Positions 1 to 8,501 of a DNA stretch of 11,953 nt are shown here, piece by piece. A program made the translations under genes and the position numbers. Origin of the DNA: Acidobacteriaceae bacterium (GTDB lineage: Bacteria; Acidobacteriota; Terriglobia; Terriglobales; Acidobacteriaceae); NCBI GenBank assembly GCA_030040175.1, contig JASHUF010000369.1:1-11953 (forward strand). Reading direction: 5' to 3'. The first letter of the stretch is position 1. Every line of letters starts with the position of its first letter. The notes below the pieces were generated by a model, which was given only the letters and a program-made list of their open reading frames with translations, searched no databases and was not told where the DNA came from.

Positions 1-42
1 CTCTGCCTTCCGTCTTCGGGATACAGCTACTCAGAAAATGCG

Positions 43-288
43 TTAGCCCTTCAAGCCGTCATCGGGGTCGGCCGGCCGATCCGGGGCATTGCGAAGGATA
101 TTCAGGAAATCTATCTGATCTGCGCCTTGAGCCCTGCGTTGGAAGAATGCTTCGGCCGTCTCGATGGAGCTGATCTTTTGTGCTACAGCGATAGAGACCC
201 ATTGGCTCAACGACACACCATCTTCTTCGGCAAGCTTCAAGGCTGCATTGTGCAGGGAGGGTGGCAGTTCCACTTTCGATCCACTCAT
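43..288 (-). CDS. HicB-like / ribbon-helix-helix antitoxin
   Basis: This 81-residue protein resembles the short antitoxins annotated as HicB family in PIN-type toxin-antitoxin pairs. The N-terminal MSGSKVELPPSLHNAA gives the beta strand and first helix of a ribbon-helix-helix fold. The segment EEDGVSLSQWVSIAVAQKI gives the turn and second helix, so it probably binds DNA as a dimer and represses its own operon. The acidic C-terminus (DRPADPDDG) would be the toxin-neutralising tail. The start is firm: GGAGGAG lies 8 bases upstream (297-303), inside the 3' end of the toxin gene, and the ATG overlaps the toxin's restored stop as ATGA (285-288). The gene is intact although its upstream partner is frameshifted. 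Two sampled 60-base lines here hold 32 and 34 G+C, against 38 and 43 in the neighbouring HAD gene, which fits an accessory origin. The family is inferred from residue pattern and context. Confidence 0.72.
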   Translation of the reverse strand: MSGSKVELPPSLHNAALKLAEEDGVSLSQWVSIAVAQKISSIETAEAFFQRRAQGADQIDFLNILRNAPDRPADPDDGLKG

Positions 289-706
289 TTTATTATCTCC
301 TCCACCGCCGTCGCAGGCGTCACCACGCGCAGATTAAATCTCGACGCCGCCGGAAGAAAATCCCTGACATTGTGCGTGACGATCGCGTCTGCGGTCCCAT
401 TGAGTGCCGTCTCCAGCACCATTTCGTCATCGGCGTCCTGCATCTGGGGTCGCCATTGATAGAAAACCCTGACGGTTCAATGATAGCAGCAAGTCCAGTC
501 AGAAATGCCTGCACCCCAGCGTCCGAAAGCCCGTGGATACTCCGACGCTCTTTTCGCCCTAAAACTTCTTCGTACTCAAGAAAAAGCGCGGGCGTGGCGA
601 GAAGCTGCGGCAACCGTGTATATGCCATGGCGCGCAGGCGGTTGCTGGCGCCGTGCCGGCTGCGCAGCGCGGCGACAACAACGGACGTATCCAATACAAT
701 TCGCAT
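285..706 (-). pseudogene. PIN-domain toxin, frameshifted (COG1569-like)
   Basis: Putative toxin-antitoxin ribonuclease with a PIN fold. The start MRIVLDTSVVVAALRS carries the first PIN aspartate (D6), and LEYEEVL (residues 43-49) supplies the conserved glutamates. At codon 78/79 (bases 472-473) the frame breaks. As written, the protein runs on into an unrelated basic tail and stops near 320. One extra base there (ccgtc to ccggtc) restores a 140-residue protein. Its C-terminal half contains FYQWRPQ, DADDEMVLE, GTADAIVTHNVRDF and LRVVTPATAVEEIIK, and it ends at a TGA overlapping the antitoxin ATG. The distal metal-binding acidic residues (D93/D94 region and D116) lie in the lost part, so the protein as sequenced should be inactive. 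The ATG at 706 is preferred over an upstream TTG at 727 because family members begin just before the LDTS strand. The cause could be real decay, selected loss of toxicity, or a base-call error in a CC/GG run. Confidence 0.82.
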
Positions 707-758
707 TTGGATCTCAAGCGAATCCAAGCTTACATGAAGAGGGGATGAATCATTCGCG

Positions 759-790
759 CCTTGTTCCCTTGTTCCCTCGCTCCCTGCCCT
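759..790 (+). repeat. Imperfect octanucleotide tandem repeat
   Basis: Four consecutive 8-base units read CCTTGTTC, CCTTGTTC, CCTCGCTC and CCTGCCCT. The first two are identical and the later ones drift. The tract lies between two in-frame candidate starts of the HAD gene (745 and 805). The period is not a multiple of three, so a gain or loss of one unit would put the upstream start out of frame while leaving the ATG at 805 unaffected. Confidence 0.55.
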
Positions 791-804
791 CGTATCCTCA
801 TTCC

Positions 805-1509
805 ATGCCCCGCTTCCCCGCAGGCCAAACTCTCCTCATCGACGCCGACGACACTCTGTGGGAGAACAACATCCACTTCGAGCGCGCCATCGCCGCCTTC
901 ATCGGCTTTCTCGATCACAAGGAGTACTCGCCCGCTGAAGTCCGCCAGGCGCTCAACGCGGTCGAGCGCGAAACCATCCTCGCCCACGGCTACGGTCTCA
1001 CCAGCTTCACCCGCTCTCTGGTCGATTGTTTCGAGCGCCTCTCGCCCGCGCATGTCACGGAAGAGAAGCGCGAGCGCGTCCGCGGTATGGCGCGCGCCAT
1101 CGCCGAGCAGGAGATCGAGCTGCTTCCCGGCGTCACGGAGACGCTGGCCGAGCTTGGCCTCCGTCATCGCCTCATCCTCATGACCAAGGGCAACCACGCC
1201 GAGCAGGCGGACAAGCTGGCCCGCTCCGGGCTTGCCTGTCACTTTGCCGCAGTCGAAATCGTCCCCGAAAAAGACCTCGCCACGTATCGCGCCGTGATCG
1301 CCCGCCACGAGCTCATGCCGCACACATCGTGGATGATCGGCAACAGCCCCAAGAGCGACATCAACCCCGCGCTCGCCGCCGGCCTGCACGCCGTGTTTCT
1401 CTTCCACAAGGACACCTGGGTCCTCGAGCACGCTGCAGTTGCGCAACCGCCCGAAGGCCAGCACCTGTTCGAGCTCGATGCGTTCTCCAAACTGATCGAA
1501 ATCTTCTAG
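805..1509 (+). CDS. HAD-superfamily hydrolase
   Basis: A 234-residue soluble hydrolase of the haloacid dehalogenase superfamily, probably a phosphatase. Motif I is LIDADDTLW, with nucleophile D13 and acid/base D15. Motif II is the threonine of LILMTKGN (T127). Motif III is probably K156 in VPEKD. Motif IV is IGNSPKSDINPALAAG, with D185. A helical cap (residues 20-105) sits between motifs I and II. The substrate cannot be told from sequence. The start is uncertain. ATG 805 lies 12 codons before the nucleophile aspartate, as is usual for the family, but has no clear ribosome-binding site. An in-frame ATG at 745 follows AAGAGGGG directly and would add 20 residues encoded largely by an octamer repeat. 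A still longer open frame back to 505 runs antisense to the toxin gene and is not credible. The gene is divergent from the toxin-antitoxin cassette and 206 bases upstream of the ABC-F gene. Confidence 0.85.
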   Translation: MPRFPAGQTLLIDADDTLWENNIHFERAIAAFIGFLDHKEYSPAEVRQALNAVERETILAHGYGLTSFTRSLVDCFERLSPAHVTEEKRERVRGMARAIAEQEIELLPGVTETLAELGLRHRLILMTKGNHAEQADKLARSGLACHFAAVEIVPEKDLATYRAVIARHELMPHTSWMIGNSPKSDINPALAAGLHAVFLFHKDTWVLEHAAVAQPPEGQHLFELDAFSKLIEIF

Positions 1510-1715
1510 CCCCTCACTTCAACAGCTGCGCATCGCCGCCACCCGGCTGCACTAAATCCGCTGTGAGAAAATAAGAGTGCGGACGCAAGCAAATTCTTTG
1601 GTGCGGCAGGGTGTTTTCCGCACCCAATCTCTTTTGAAATTCAGCATCCCCCGCGCCCTCGCGGCTGCCCCTCGCGCCGCGCGGCTCCGAATCCAAGGCA
1701 GGAATCGAAGTTCGC

Positions 1716-3314
1716 ATGATCAGCGTCTCCAACGTCACCATGCGCTACGGCGCCAGAATTCTCTTTGAGGACGTCAGCACCGCCTTCACGCCCGGCCGCC
1801 GCTACGGGCTCACCGGCCCCAACGGCGCGGGCAAATCCACCTTCATGAAGATTCTGGCCGGCGAGCTCGAGCCGCAAAAAGGCAATGTGGTGCGCCCGCG
1901 CAAGCTGGGCGTGCTGCGCCAGGATCAGTTCGCCTTCGATGCCTATCGCGTGCTCGACGCCGTCATCATGGGCAACAAGCCGCTCTGGGCCGCGCTTGAA
2001 GAGCGCGACCGCATCTATGCCAAGTCCGAAATGACCGACGCGGACGGCATGCGCCTGGGCGAGCTCGAAGGCGTCATTGGCGACGAGGACGGTTACACCG
2101 CGGAGAGCGACGCCGCCATTCTGCTCGACGGTCTCGACATTCCCGAGCCGCTGCACGAGCGCCAAATGGCCGAGCTGCAGGGCGGGCAAAAGGTGCGCGT
2201 GCTCGTGGCGCAGGCGCTCTTCGGCAAGCCCCAAGCCCTGCTCCTCGACGAGCCCACCAACTACCTCGATCTCGATTCCATCCACTGGCTGCAGGATTTT
2301 CTGCTCGGCTACGACGGCACCCTCATCGCCATCTCCCACGACCGCCATTTTTTGAACAGCGTCACCACGCACACGGCCGACATCGATTACCAGACCATCA
2401 TCACCTACACCGGCGGCTACGACGACATGGTCATGGCCAAGACGCAGATCCGCTCCCGGCTTGAGAGCGAGATCGCGCAGCGCGAGAAAAAAATCGCCCA
2501 GCTCAACGAGTTCATCGCCCGCTTCGCCGCGGGCACGCGCTCCTCGCAGGTCACCAGCCGGCGCAAGGAAGTGGAGCGCCTGCAATCGAACGAGCTCGCC
2601 CGCTCCAACATCCAGCGCCCCTACATCCGCTTCGACCAGGTGCGCCCCAGCGGCAAGCACGTGCTCGAGTTCAAGCACCTCACCAAGTGCTACGCCGATC
2701 TCAAGGTGATCGACGGCTTCACCGCCAACGTGCTGCGCGGCGAGAAGATCTGCATCATGGGCCGCAACGGCGCGGGCAAGACCACGCTGCTCAAGAGCCT
2801 GCTCGCGAATTATCCCGGCCTCACCGATCCCGGTTTCAAGATCGATTCCGGCTCCGTCTTCTGGGGCCACGAGGCGCAGGTCGGCTATTTTCCGCAGGAC
2901 GTGGGCGCAACTATTGAACACGGCCTCACGGTGGCCGATTGGCTGCACCGCTGGAAGCCCGAGGCGCACATCGAAGACATTCGCGGCATCCTCGGCCAGA
3001 TGTTGTTCAGCGGCGAAGAAGGCGCCAAACCCACTGAGGCGCTCTCCGGAGGCGAGCAGGCGCGCCTCGCGTTTTGCAAATTGATCCTCACCAAGCCCAA
3101 CATCCTCATCTTCGACGAGCCCACCAACCACCTTGATCTCGAGGCCATCAACGCGCTCAACATCGCCCTGCAGCGCTATGAGGGCACGGTCCTGCTGGTC
3201 ACCCACGACCACGACCTCATCGACGAAGTGGCCACACGCCTCTGGGTCTTCCACGACGGCGCCCTTGAAGACTTCCAGGGCCCCTACGAGGAGTGGAAGG
3301 GCAAGCACAACTAG
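1716..3314 (+). CDS. ybiT: ABC-F ATPase, YbiT-type ribosome-associated
   Basis: A 532-residue protein with two ABC cassettes and no membrane segment, which defines the ABC-F class. Members bind the ribosomal E site and act on stalled or initiating ribosomes, and some confer antibiotic protection. Cassette 1 has Walker A GPNGAGKST (34-42), a signature written LQGGQ (154-158), Walker B LLLDEPTNYLD (175-185) and switch H208. The charged helical linker expected to reach the peptidyl-transferase region spans about 239-300. Cassette 2 has Walker A GRNGAGKTT (349-357), signature LSGGE (443-447), Walker B ILIFDEPTNHLD (463-474) and H497. Length, the N-terminal VSNVTMRYG and the segments LRQDQFAF, VIMGNKPLW and ISHDRHFLN match E. 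coli YbiT (530 residues) as I recall it. An AGGAA 11 bases before the ATG is a modest ribosome-binding site. The signature of cassette 1 is degenerate, but this is also true of YbiT. The YbiT subclass is more likely than EttA or Uup. Its physiological role is not settled by sequence. Confidence 0.93.
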   Translation: MISVSNVTMRYGARILFEDVSTAFTPGRRYGLTGPNGAGKSTFMKILAGELEPQKGNVVRPRKLGVLRQDQFAFDAYRVLDAVIMGNKPLWAALEERDRIYAKSEMTDADGMRLGELEGVIGDEDGYTAESDAAILLDGLDIPEPLHERQMAELQGGQKVRVLVAQALFGKPQALLLDEPTNYLDLDSIHWLQDFLLGYDGTLIAISHDRHFLNSVTTHTADIDYQTIITYTGGYDDMVMAKTQIRSRLESEIAQREKKIAQLNEFIARFAAGTRSSQVTSRRKEVERLQSNELARSNIQRPYIRFDQVRPSGKHVLEFKHLTKCYADLKVIDGFTANVLRGEKICIMGRNGAGKTTLLKSLLANYPGLTDPGFKIDSGSVFWGHEAQVGYFPQDVGATIEHGLTVADWLHRWKPEAHIEDIRGILGQMLFSGEEGAKPTEALSGGEQARLAFCKLILTKPNILIFDEPTNHLDLEAINALNIALQRYEGTVLLVTHDHDLIDEVATRLWVFHDGALEDFQGPYEEWKGKHN

Positions 3315-3320
3315 AGCAGT

Positions 3321-3344
3321 CCGCAGTGGAAACTACTGCTGCGG
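3321..3344. terminator. Possible shared hairpin between convergent genes
   Basis: The ABC-F gene and the small secreted-protein gene end only 18 bases apart, facing each other. CCGCAG (3321-3326) can pair with CTGCGG (3339-3344), and an inner CAGT/ACTG can form with a bulge. The structure could slow polymerase from either side, but there is no clear T tract, so this is a weak call. Confidence 0.25.
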
Positions 3345-3764
3345 CGTGCTCTTGCCGCTCTGATTCGTCCCCTGACCGGCGCCTTGACCCGTGCCTTGAC
3401 CCGTGGCTTGACCGGTGCCTGGACCGGTGCCTTGCTTCGCGCCCTGCTTGCCCCCATCCACCGCGCCCTTGGTCACGTTCTTGGTCTTGGTCCATGCCTT
3501 CTTCGTGCCGTGCGCGGTGGCGTGGTAAGCCTTGCCGGTTCCTTTGGCCACGTCATGGCCGGCGGTCACGGTCGCATTCTTCGTGTCCGTGCCCGCGTTC
3601 TTCACGTCCTGCTTCACGCCCGGCTTGCCGCTCGAGTCCGCAGTGCCATTCGAGTTCGAAGTGGTCTGGCCGCTGCCGTTGGCAGCCTGACCTGAGGCGA
3701 GAGCCGGGGCCAAAGCGAGCGCAGCTCCCAAGAACAATCCCGAAATGTGACGATCAATCTTCAT
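3333..3764 (-). CDS. Small secreted Gly/Thr/Gln-rich protein
   Basis: I do not recognise a named family. The 143-residue product starts with a classical signal peptide: MKIDRH, then a hydrophobic stretch SGLFLGAALALAPALA, with likely cleavage near residues 23-25 (ALASG/QA), so it should be exported. Residues 30-47 are Ser/Thr/Asn/Gly-rich and probably disordered. Residues 48-110 are lysine-rich with spaced Ala, Val and Thr (VKQDVKNAGTDTKNATV, AHGTKKAWTKTKNVTKG). They could form amphipathic helices somewhat like group 3 LEA proteins. The tail (111-143) is built from TGQG-type tetrapeptides encoded by a 12-base DNA repeat. The ATG at 3764 is chosen because the signal peptide begins there, while in-frame sequence back to 3812 is not signal-like. 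GGAGGT lies 11 bases upstream. The gene follows glgA by 44 bases on the same strand and is probably cotranscribed. A periplasmic stress-protective or surface role is only a guess. Confidence 0.68.
   Translation of the reverse strand: MKIDRHISGLFLGAALALAPALASGQAANGSGQTTSNSNGTADSSGKPGVKQDVKNAGTDTKNATVTAGHDVAKGTGKAYHATAHGTKKAWTKTKNVTKGAVDGGKQGAKQGTGPGTGQATGQGTGQGAGQGTNQSGKSTPQQ
3370..3441 (-). repeat. 12-base tandem repeat coding TGQG units
   Basis: About six 12-base units run through the 3' end of the small secreted-protein gene. On the plus strand they read CCTTGACCCGTG (3382-3393 and 3394-3405, identical), GCTTGACCGGTG, CCTGGACCGGTG and more diverged copies at each end. Each unit encodes four residues of the TGQG/AGQG type, so copy number can change without breaking the frame. 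Confidence 0.75.
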
Positions 3765-3775
3765 AGCACGAGCAT

Positions 3776-3781
3776 ACCTCC
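3776..3781 (-). promoter_or_regulatory. Ribosome-binding site, possible MLVL leader
   Basis: GGAGGT stands 11 bases before the ATG at 3764, a little far for best use. Directly after it, at 3775, an out-of-frame ATG begins a four-codon reading frame, M-L-V-L-stop, whose TGA overlaps the ATG of the secreted-protein gene. This may be chance, or a tiny leader that couples translation. Confidence 0.4.
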
Positions 3782-3808
3782 GTTGGGGTTCGTCCGGCAG
3801 GCGGGGAT

Positions 3809-5266
3809 TCACGCCCTTCGCCGCGCCGCTTCCTCATACACTTCGGCGTACTCCCGCGCCGGGCCCTCCCAGGAGTAATTCTGCGCCATGCCGTTGCGCA
3901 TCAGGCGTTTCCACGCCTGCTTGTCGGCAAAGGCATCGATCGCGCGGCCGATGGCAGCCAGCAGATCCTTCGCGTCGTAGCCGTGAAACTTGAACCCGGT
4001 CCCGGTTCCCTTCTCCTCGTCCCACTCGTCGATGGTGTCGTCCAGCCCGCCCGTGGCGCGCACCACCGGCACCGTCCCATATTTCAACGAGTACAACTGA
4101 TTCAGCCCGGACGGCTCGTAGCGCGACGGCATCAGGAACATATCTGCGCCTGCCTCGATCTTGTGCGCCAGGGCATCGTCGTAACCGATGCGCACGGCCA
4201 CGCTGCCCGGGTGCCGGAAGGCCCAGCTGCGAAGAAAATTTTCGTAGATGGGCTCGCCCGATCCCAGCGCCGTCACTACCACGTCGCGCTCCACCAGTTC
4301 TTCGGCAATTCTCGCAATCAGGTCGATTCCTTTCTGCGTCGCAAACCGCGAAACGATCCCGATTACCGGCACGGAATCCGCCACCGCCTCGAGGCCAAAG
4401 GCGTGCAGCAGGTCAGCGCGGCAGGCGCGCTTGCCCTCAAGATGCTCCGGCGAGTAATGCGCCGCCAGGTTGGGGTCCGCGGCCGGGTTCCAGCGCGCGT
4501 AGTCCACGCCGTTCAGAATGCCGCGCAGATCGGCCGCGCGCACGCGCAAGATTCCATCCATCTGCTCGCCGAACTCCGCCGTCTGAATCTCTTCGGCATA
4601 TTTCCGGCTCACCGTGGTCAGCAGGTCGGAGTAGACGATGCCGCCCTTCAGGAAATTGAAGCGGTCGTACTGCTCCAGCTTGTCCATGGTGAACAGGCTC
4701 CAGGGAAACAGCAGTTCCTCCGTCGTGCCCGGCGGAAACCTTCCCTGGTACGCGGCATTGTGGATGGTCAGAACCGTCGCCGCTCCGCGCAGCATCGCGT
4801 CGCCCGCATAGGTGGTGCGCAGATACACGGGAATGAGCGCCGCCTGCCAGTCGTGCACATGGAAAACTTCGGGCACGCCCACGAGCTTCACCGCTTCCAC
4901 CACGGCGCGGCAGAACAATGCGAAGCGCTCGGCGTTATCGGTATACTCGCCGCCGGCAGGGCCATACAGCTCCGGCCGGTCGAAGAGCTCCGGGCAATCG
5001 ACAAAGTAAAACTGCACCCCGTCGCGCCGGCCTCCATCCACGATGGCCACGAACCGGTTGTAGAACCGGAACGGAATCGTGATCGACCGCACCGCCTCCC
5101 GGCTTTTGCCCTCCAGCAGCGGCCGCACGCGCGCGTAGAGCGGCAGGTACACCGTGACCTCATGGCCCAGCTTCACCATTTCCCGCGGCAAAGTGCCCAC
5201 CACGTCGGCCAATCCCCCTGTCTTTGCAAAGGGAACGCACTCTGAGGCTGCAAACGCAATGTGCAT
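3809..5266 (-). CDS. glgA: Glycogen synthase (ADP-glucose, GT5)
   Basis: This cytoplasmic enzyme transfers glucose from ADP-glucose to the non-reducing end of alpha-1,4-glucan. The 485 residues match the family's usual length of about 480. The N-terminal half carries MHIAFAASECVPFAKTGGLADVVG with the ADP-glucose-binding KTGGLAD (15-21), then HVHDWQAAL (136-144), TIHNAAYQG (168-176) and GILNGVDYARWNP (249-261). The C-terminal half has the phosphate-binding SRFATQKGID (R307, K312). It also has SRYEPSGLNQLYSLKYG (381-397) with the catalytic glutamate E384, then ATGGLDDT. All key residues are present. The start at 5266 is set by AAGGAG ten bases upstream and by alignment of the first strand; an upstream in-frame extension to 5299 is rejected. 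No glgB, glgC or glgP is nearby. The gene lies 213 bases downstream of a membrane glycosyltransferase gene and just upstream of the small secreted protein's gene, all on the minus strand. Confidence 0.96.
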   Translation of the reverse strand: MHIAFAASECVPFAKTGGLADVVGTLPREMVKLGHEVTVYLPLYARVRPLLEGKSREAVRSITIPFRFYNRFVAIVDGGRRDGVQFYFVDCPELFDRPELYGPAGGEYTDNAERFALFCRAVVEAVKLVGVPEVFHVHDWQAALIPVYLRTTYAGDAMLRGAATVLTIHNAAYQGRFPPGTTEELLFPWSLFTMDKLEQYDRFNFLKGGIVYSDLLTTVSRKYAEEIQTAEFGEQMDGILRVRAADLRGILNGVDYARWNPAADPNLAAHYSPEHLEGKRACRADLLHAFGLEAVADSVPVIGIVSRFATQKGIDLIARIAEELVERDVVVTALGSGEPIYENFLRSWAFRHPGSVAVRIGYDDALAHKIEAGADMFLMPSRYEPSGLNQLYSLKYGTVPVVRATGGLDDTIDEWDEEKGTGTGFKFHGYDAKDLLAAIGRAIDAFADKQAWKRLMRNGMAQNYSWEGPAREYAEVYEEAARRRA

Positions 5267-5276
5267 CCGGGAAGCT

Positions 5277-5282
5277 CTCCTT
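5277..5282 (-). promoter_or_regulatory. Ribosome-binding site of glgA
   Basis: AAGGAG, ten bases before the ATG at 5266, fixes the glgA start in preference to the upstream in-frame codon at 5299. The 213 bases between glgA and the upstream glycosyltransferase gene are enough for a separate promoter, but I could not pick out convincing -35 and -10 boxes. Confidence 0.65.
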
Positions 5283-5479
5283 TTGTGGCCGCACTCCAAA
5301 GCGCAAGTCTACTACGCGGCCATTCCATCCGATGCGAAAGACACGCAAACGCTGCCGCGCGCGCCGCGCAGCGGCAATTCCGCTCTCAATTTCGTTTGTG
5401 ATGAAGTCGCGCTTCCCCGGGCGGCGCACTGCTTGCGGTTACTCGATACGCTCGAAAAACACGCGCATCCTCTTCCCGG

Positions 5480-6826
5480 TCACGCTTCCTGCATGACTGC
5501 CGCCGCCGTGGCCATCTCGGCCCTTGCGCGCGAGCGCTCGCGCCAAACCAGGATCGCGTAGCAGCCCAGGATCACGAGCAGCGGATCGAGCGGCCGCAGA
5601 TGGTAAGGCTCGGGATGGCTGAAGTAATAGATGACGGGAAAGAGCAGCAGCACGCCGCCGTAGCGGATGGCTTCAAGCCGCCGCCGCCGCCATGCCATTG
5701 CCAGTCCGCAGATCGCCAGCAGCGTGAGAGCCGTGGCAAAAGGAATATTCGGCGGGTCCATGGGCTCGGCCGCCAGGTAATCCCGATTGAGGCTCCAGAA
5801 CCCCGTCCAGAGATACCCCGCGCGCCGCAGGCACATCCACACGTACCAGGCCGGGTGGGTGCGGATGAACGCCTTGGCCTGCCGCGCCTTCCAGTCCATG
5901 TAAGCAAGCTCGCCCATGCGGTTGTACGCGGCCAGCTCCGCGGGGTCGTGCAGCGGATGAAGCTGATCGCTGGTCCAGCGCAGCGAGTAGCCGTTGTTGC
6001 CCATCCACATCTCCAGCCCCATGCTGTCGCGCATGGGAATGAAACGATGGAAGACCAGCGCATTGCGGACCATCCACGGCGAAATCGCCCCGGCGAGCGC
6101 CAGTGCCGCTGCCGCGCCCGGCTTGAGCCAGCGTTTGCCCGCCGTCCTCAACCGCCAGCATGCGAGCGCCAACAGCAACGGAATGACCACGAGCACCGAT
6201 GGTTCCGTCAGCGCGGCAAATCCCGCCAGCAGACCGAAGCCGGTCCAAAGCCCCAGCGCCTGCGATTGTTCCATCTCCTGCGCCAGTACGAGCAGCCAGC
6301 AGAGGCACAGAAGCAGCAAGTGCGTGGACCACGCCCAGGCCGCGGAAAAATAAATCCCGTACGGCGAAAGCGCCCATGCCCACGCCGCCCACCAGGCTGC
6401 GCGCTCGCCGAAACTCCGCCGCGCCATCAGGAACACGGGCACGCAGGCCAGCGCGTTGAGCAGGCAGTTGAAGGCGTGCACCGCAAAGATCGAAACCGCA
6501 GTGTGCACTCCGAAGAAACGGAAGAACACGGCAACGATGAGCGGGTAAACCGGCGGCATCACCGCCGAGGGCTGCCCCGAGACCTGTGCCGAGGCAAATG
6601 GACTTCCAAACCCGCGCCCGGCCAGAAGCGCCTCCGCCACATTGCCCGGCTCCCAGGCGTGAATGTGGTCGGCGTCCATCAGGTTCTCAAAGTTGCGCAG
6701 CGGGGTGACCGCAAGGCGCAGGGCGAGCGCCGCCAGTACAATCGCGGTGAGCAACCGCCGGATGCGAGCCCGGCGTTCCTCGGCACAGTACTCCTCTTGG
6801 AGGCTTGGGGAAGTCTGCCTGGGCAT
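5480..6826 (-). CDS. GT-C membrane glycosyltransferase (GT39/PMT-like)
   Basis: A 448-residue polytopic inner-membrane protein, probably transferring a sugar from a polyprenyl-phosphate donor on the outer face of the membrane. After a short basic N-terminus (EERRARIRR) the first membrane helix is about 25-41. The first periplasmic loop then carries D51-A-D53, the acidic DxD-type motif typical of GT-C enzymes, followed by EPGNVAEALLAGRGFG. Further hydrophobic segments lie near 92-107, 112-134, 143-163, 164-183, 195-222, 236-254, 362-378, 388-402 and 411-427. HPEPYHLRPLDPLLVILG near the C-terminus matches the usual end of the PMT_2/ArnT-like group. The ATG at 6826 is preferred over an in-frame GTG at 6835 because AGGTGA (6832-6837) lies five bases before it. 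The acceptor (protein, lipid or polysaccharide) cannot be read from sequence. The gene is divergent from the histidine kinase gene across a 189-base region. Confidence 0.8.
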   Translation of the reverse strand: MPRQTSPSLQEEYCAEERRARIRRLLTAIVLAALALRLAVTPLRNFENLMDADHIHAWEPGNVAEALLAGRGFGSPFASAQVSGQPSAVMPPVYPLIVAVFFRFFGVHTAVSIFAVHAFNCLLNALACVPVFLMARRSFGERAAWWAAWAWALSPYGIYFSAAWAWSTHLLLLCLCWLLVLAQEMEQSQALGLWTGFGLLAGFAALTEPSVLVVIPLLLALACWRLRTAGKRWLKPGAAAALALAGAISPWMVRNALVFHRFIPMRDSMGLEMWMGNNGYSLRWTSDQLHPLHDPAELAAYNRMGELAYMDWKARQAKAFIRTHPAWYVWMCLRRAGYLWTGFWSLNRDYLAAEPMDPPNIPFATALTLLAICGLAMAWRRRRLEAIRYGGVLLLFPVIYYFSHPEPYHLRPLDPLLVILGCYAILVWRERSRARAEMATAAAVMQEA

Positions 6827-6831
6827 GGGCT

Positions 6832-6837
6832 TCACCT
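6832..6837 (-). promoter_or_regulatory. Ribosome-binding site of the glycosyltransferase
   Basis: AGGTGA lies five bases upstream of the ATG at 6826 and supports that start over the in-frame GTG at 6835, which would overlap the site. Confidence 0.6.
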
Positions 6838-7004
6838 GTCTGGACGCGCCATCGTTGGTTTGTGTTTACGGCTGGACTGCTCCCAGACTATCAGAGAAGG
6901 AATGGAGAGCGAAGACAAAGGGAACAAAGTGGCCCCTTCCGGTCATCTGTCACAATCCTCCAACGGCTCGCCCCGGAATCCTCTATCCTTGGACTGTGCC
7001 CCAC

Positions 7005-7010
7005 GGAGGT
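7005..7010 (+). promoter_or_regulatory. Ribosome-binding site of the histidine kinase
   Basis: A full GGAGGT five bases before the ATG at 7016 decides the start of the kinase gene. The same open frame continues upstream for over 1.4 kb, antisense to the glycosyltransferase gene, so this site is the main evidence for where the real protein begins. Confidence 0.85.
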
Positions 7011-7015
7011 CCCGG

Positions 7016-8473
<1,458 letters not shown>

Positions 8474-8501
8474 TCCTTTCCCTCACCGCGAACACGGGCG
8501 C

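Noticed and set aside
730..1464. 244-residue open frame antisense to the HAD gene
   Set aside because: It has no domain features; the HAD motifs are on the other strand. It is a codon-bias shadow.
1601..1623. GTGCGG/CCGCAC inverted repeat upstream of the ABC-F gene
   Set aside because: A 6-bp stem with an 11-base loop is too weak in this GC-rich context to call a regulator or terminator, though ABC-F leaders do sometimes carry attenuators.
1641..3308. 555-residue open frame antisense to the ABC-F gene
   Set aside because: High-GC shadow frame: biased Ala/Val/Glu/Asp/Gly composition and no independent motifs, whereas the plus-strand frame has every ABC-F motif.
3983..5245. 420-residue open frame antisense to glgA
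   Set aside because: It is rich in His/Arg/Gln/Val with no recognisable fold, while GlgA is unambiguous on the minus strand.
6838..7004. Promoters in the divergent glycosyltransferase-kinase region
   Set aside because: A promoter must exist for each gene, but no -35/-10 pair with acceptable spacing could be picked out by eye.
5600..7015. Long upstream extension of the kinase reading frame (957 residues in total)
   Set aside because: It is antisense to the membrane glycosyltransferase gene, rich in Arg/Pro/Gln/His with no domain, and the GGAGGT before ATG 7016 marks the real start.
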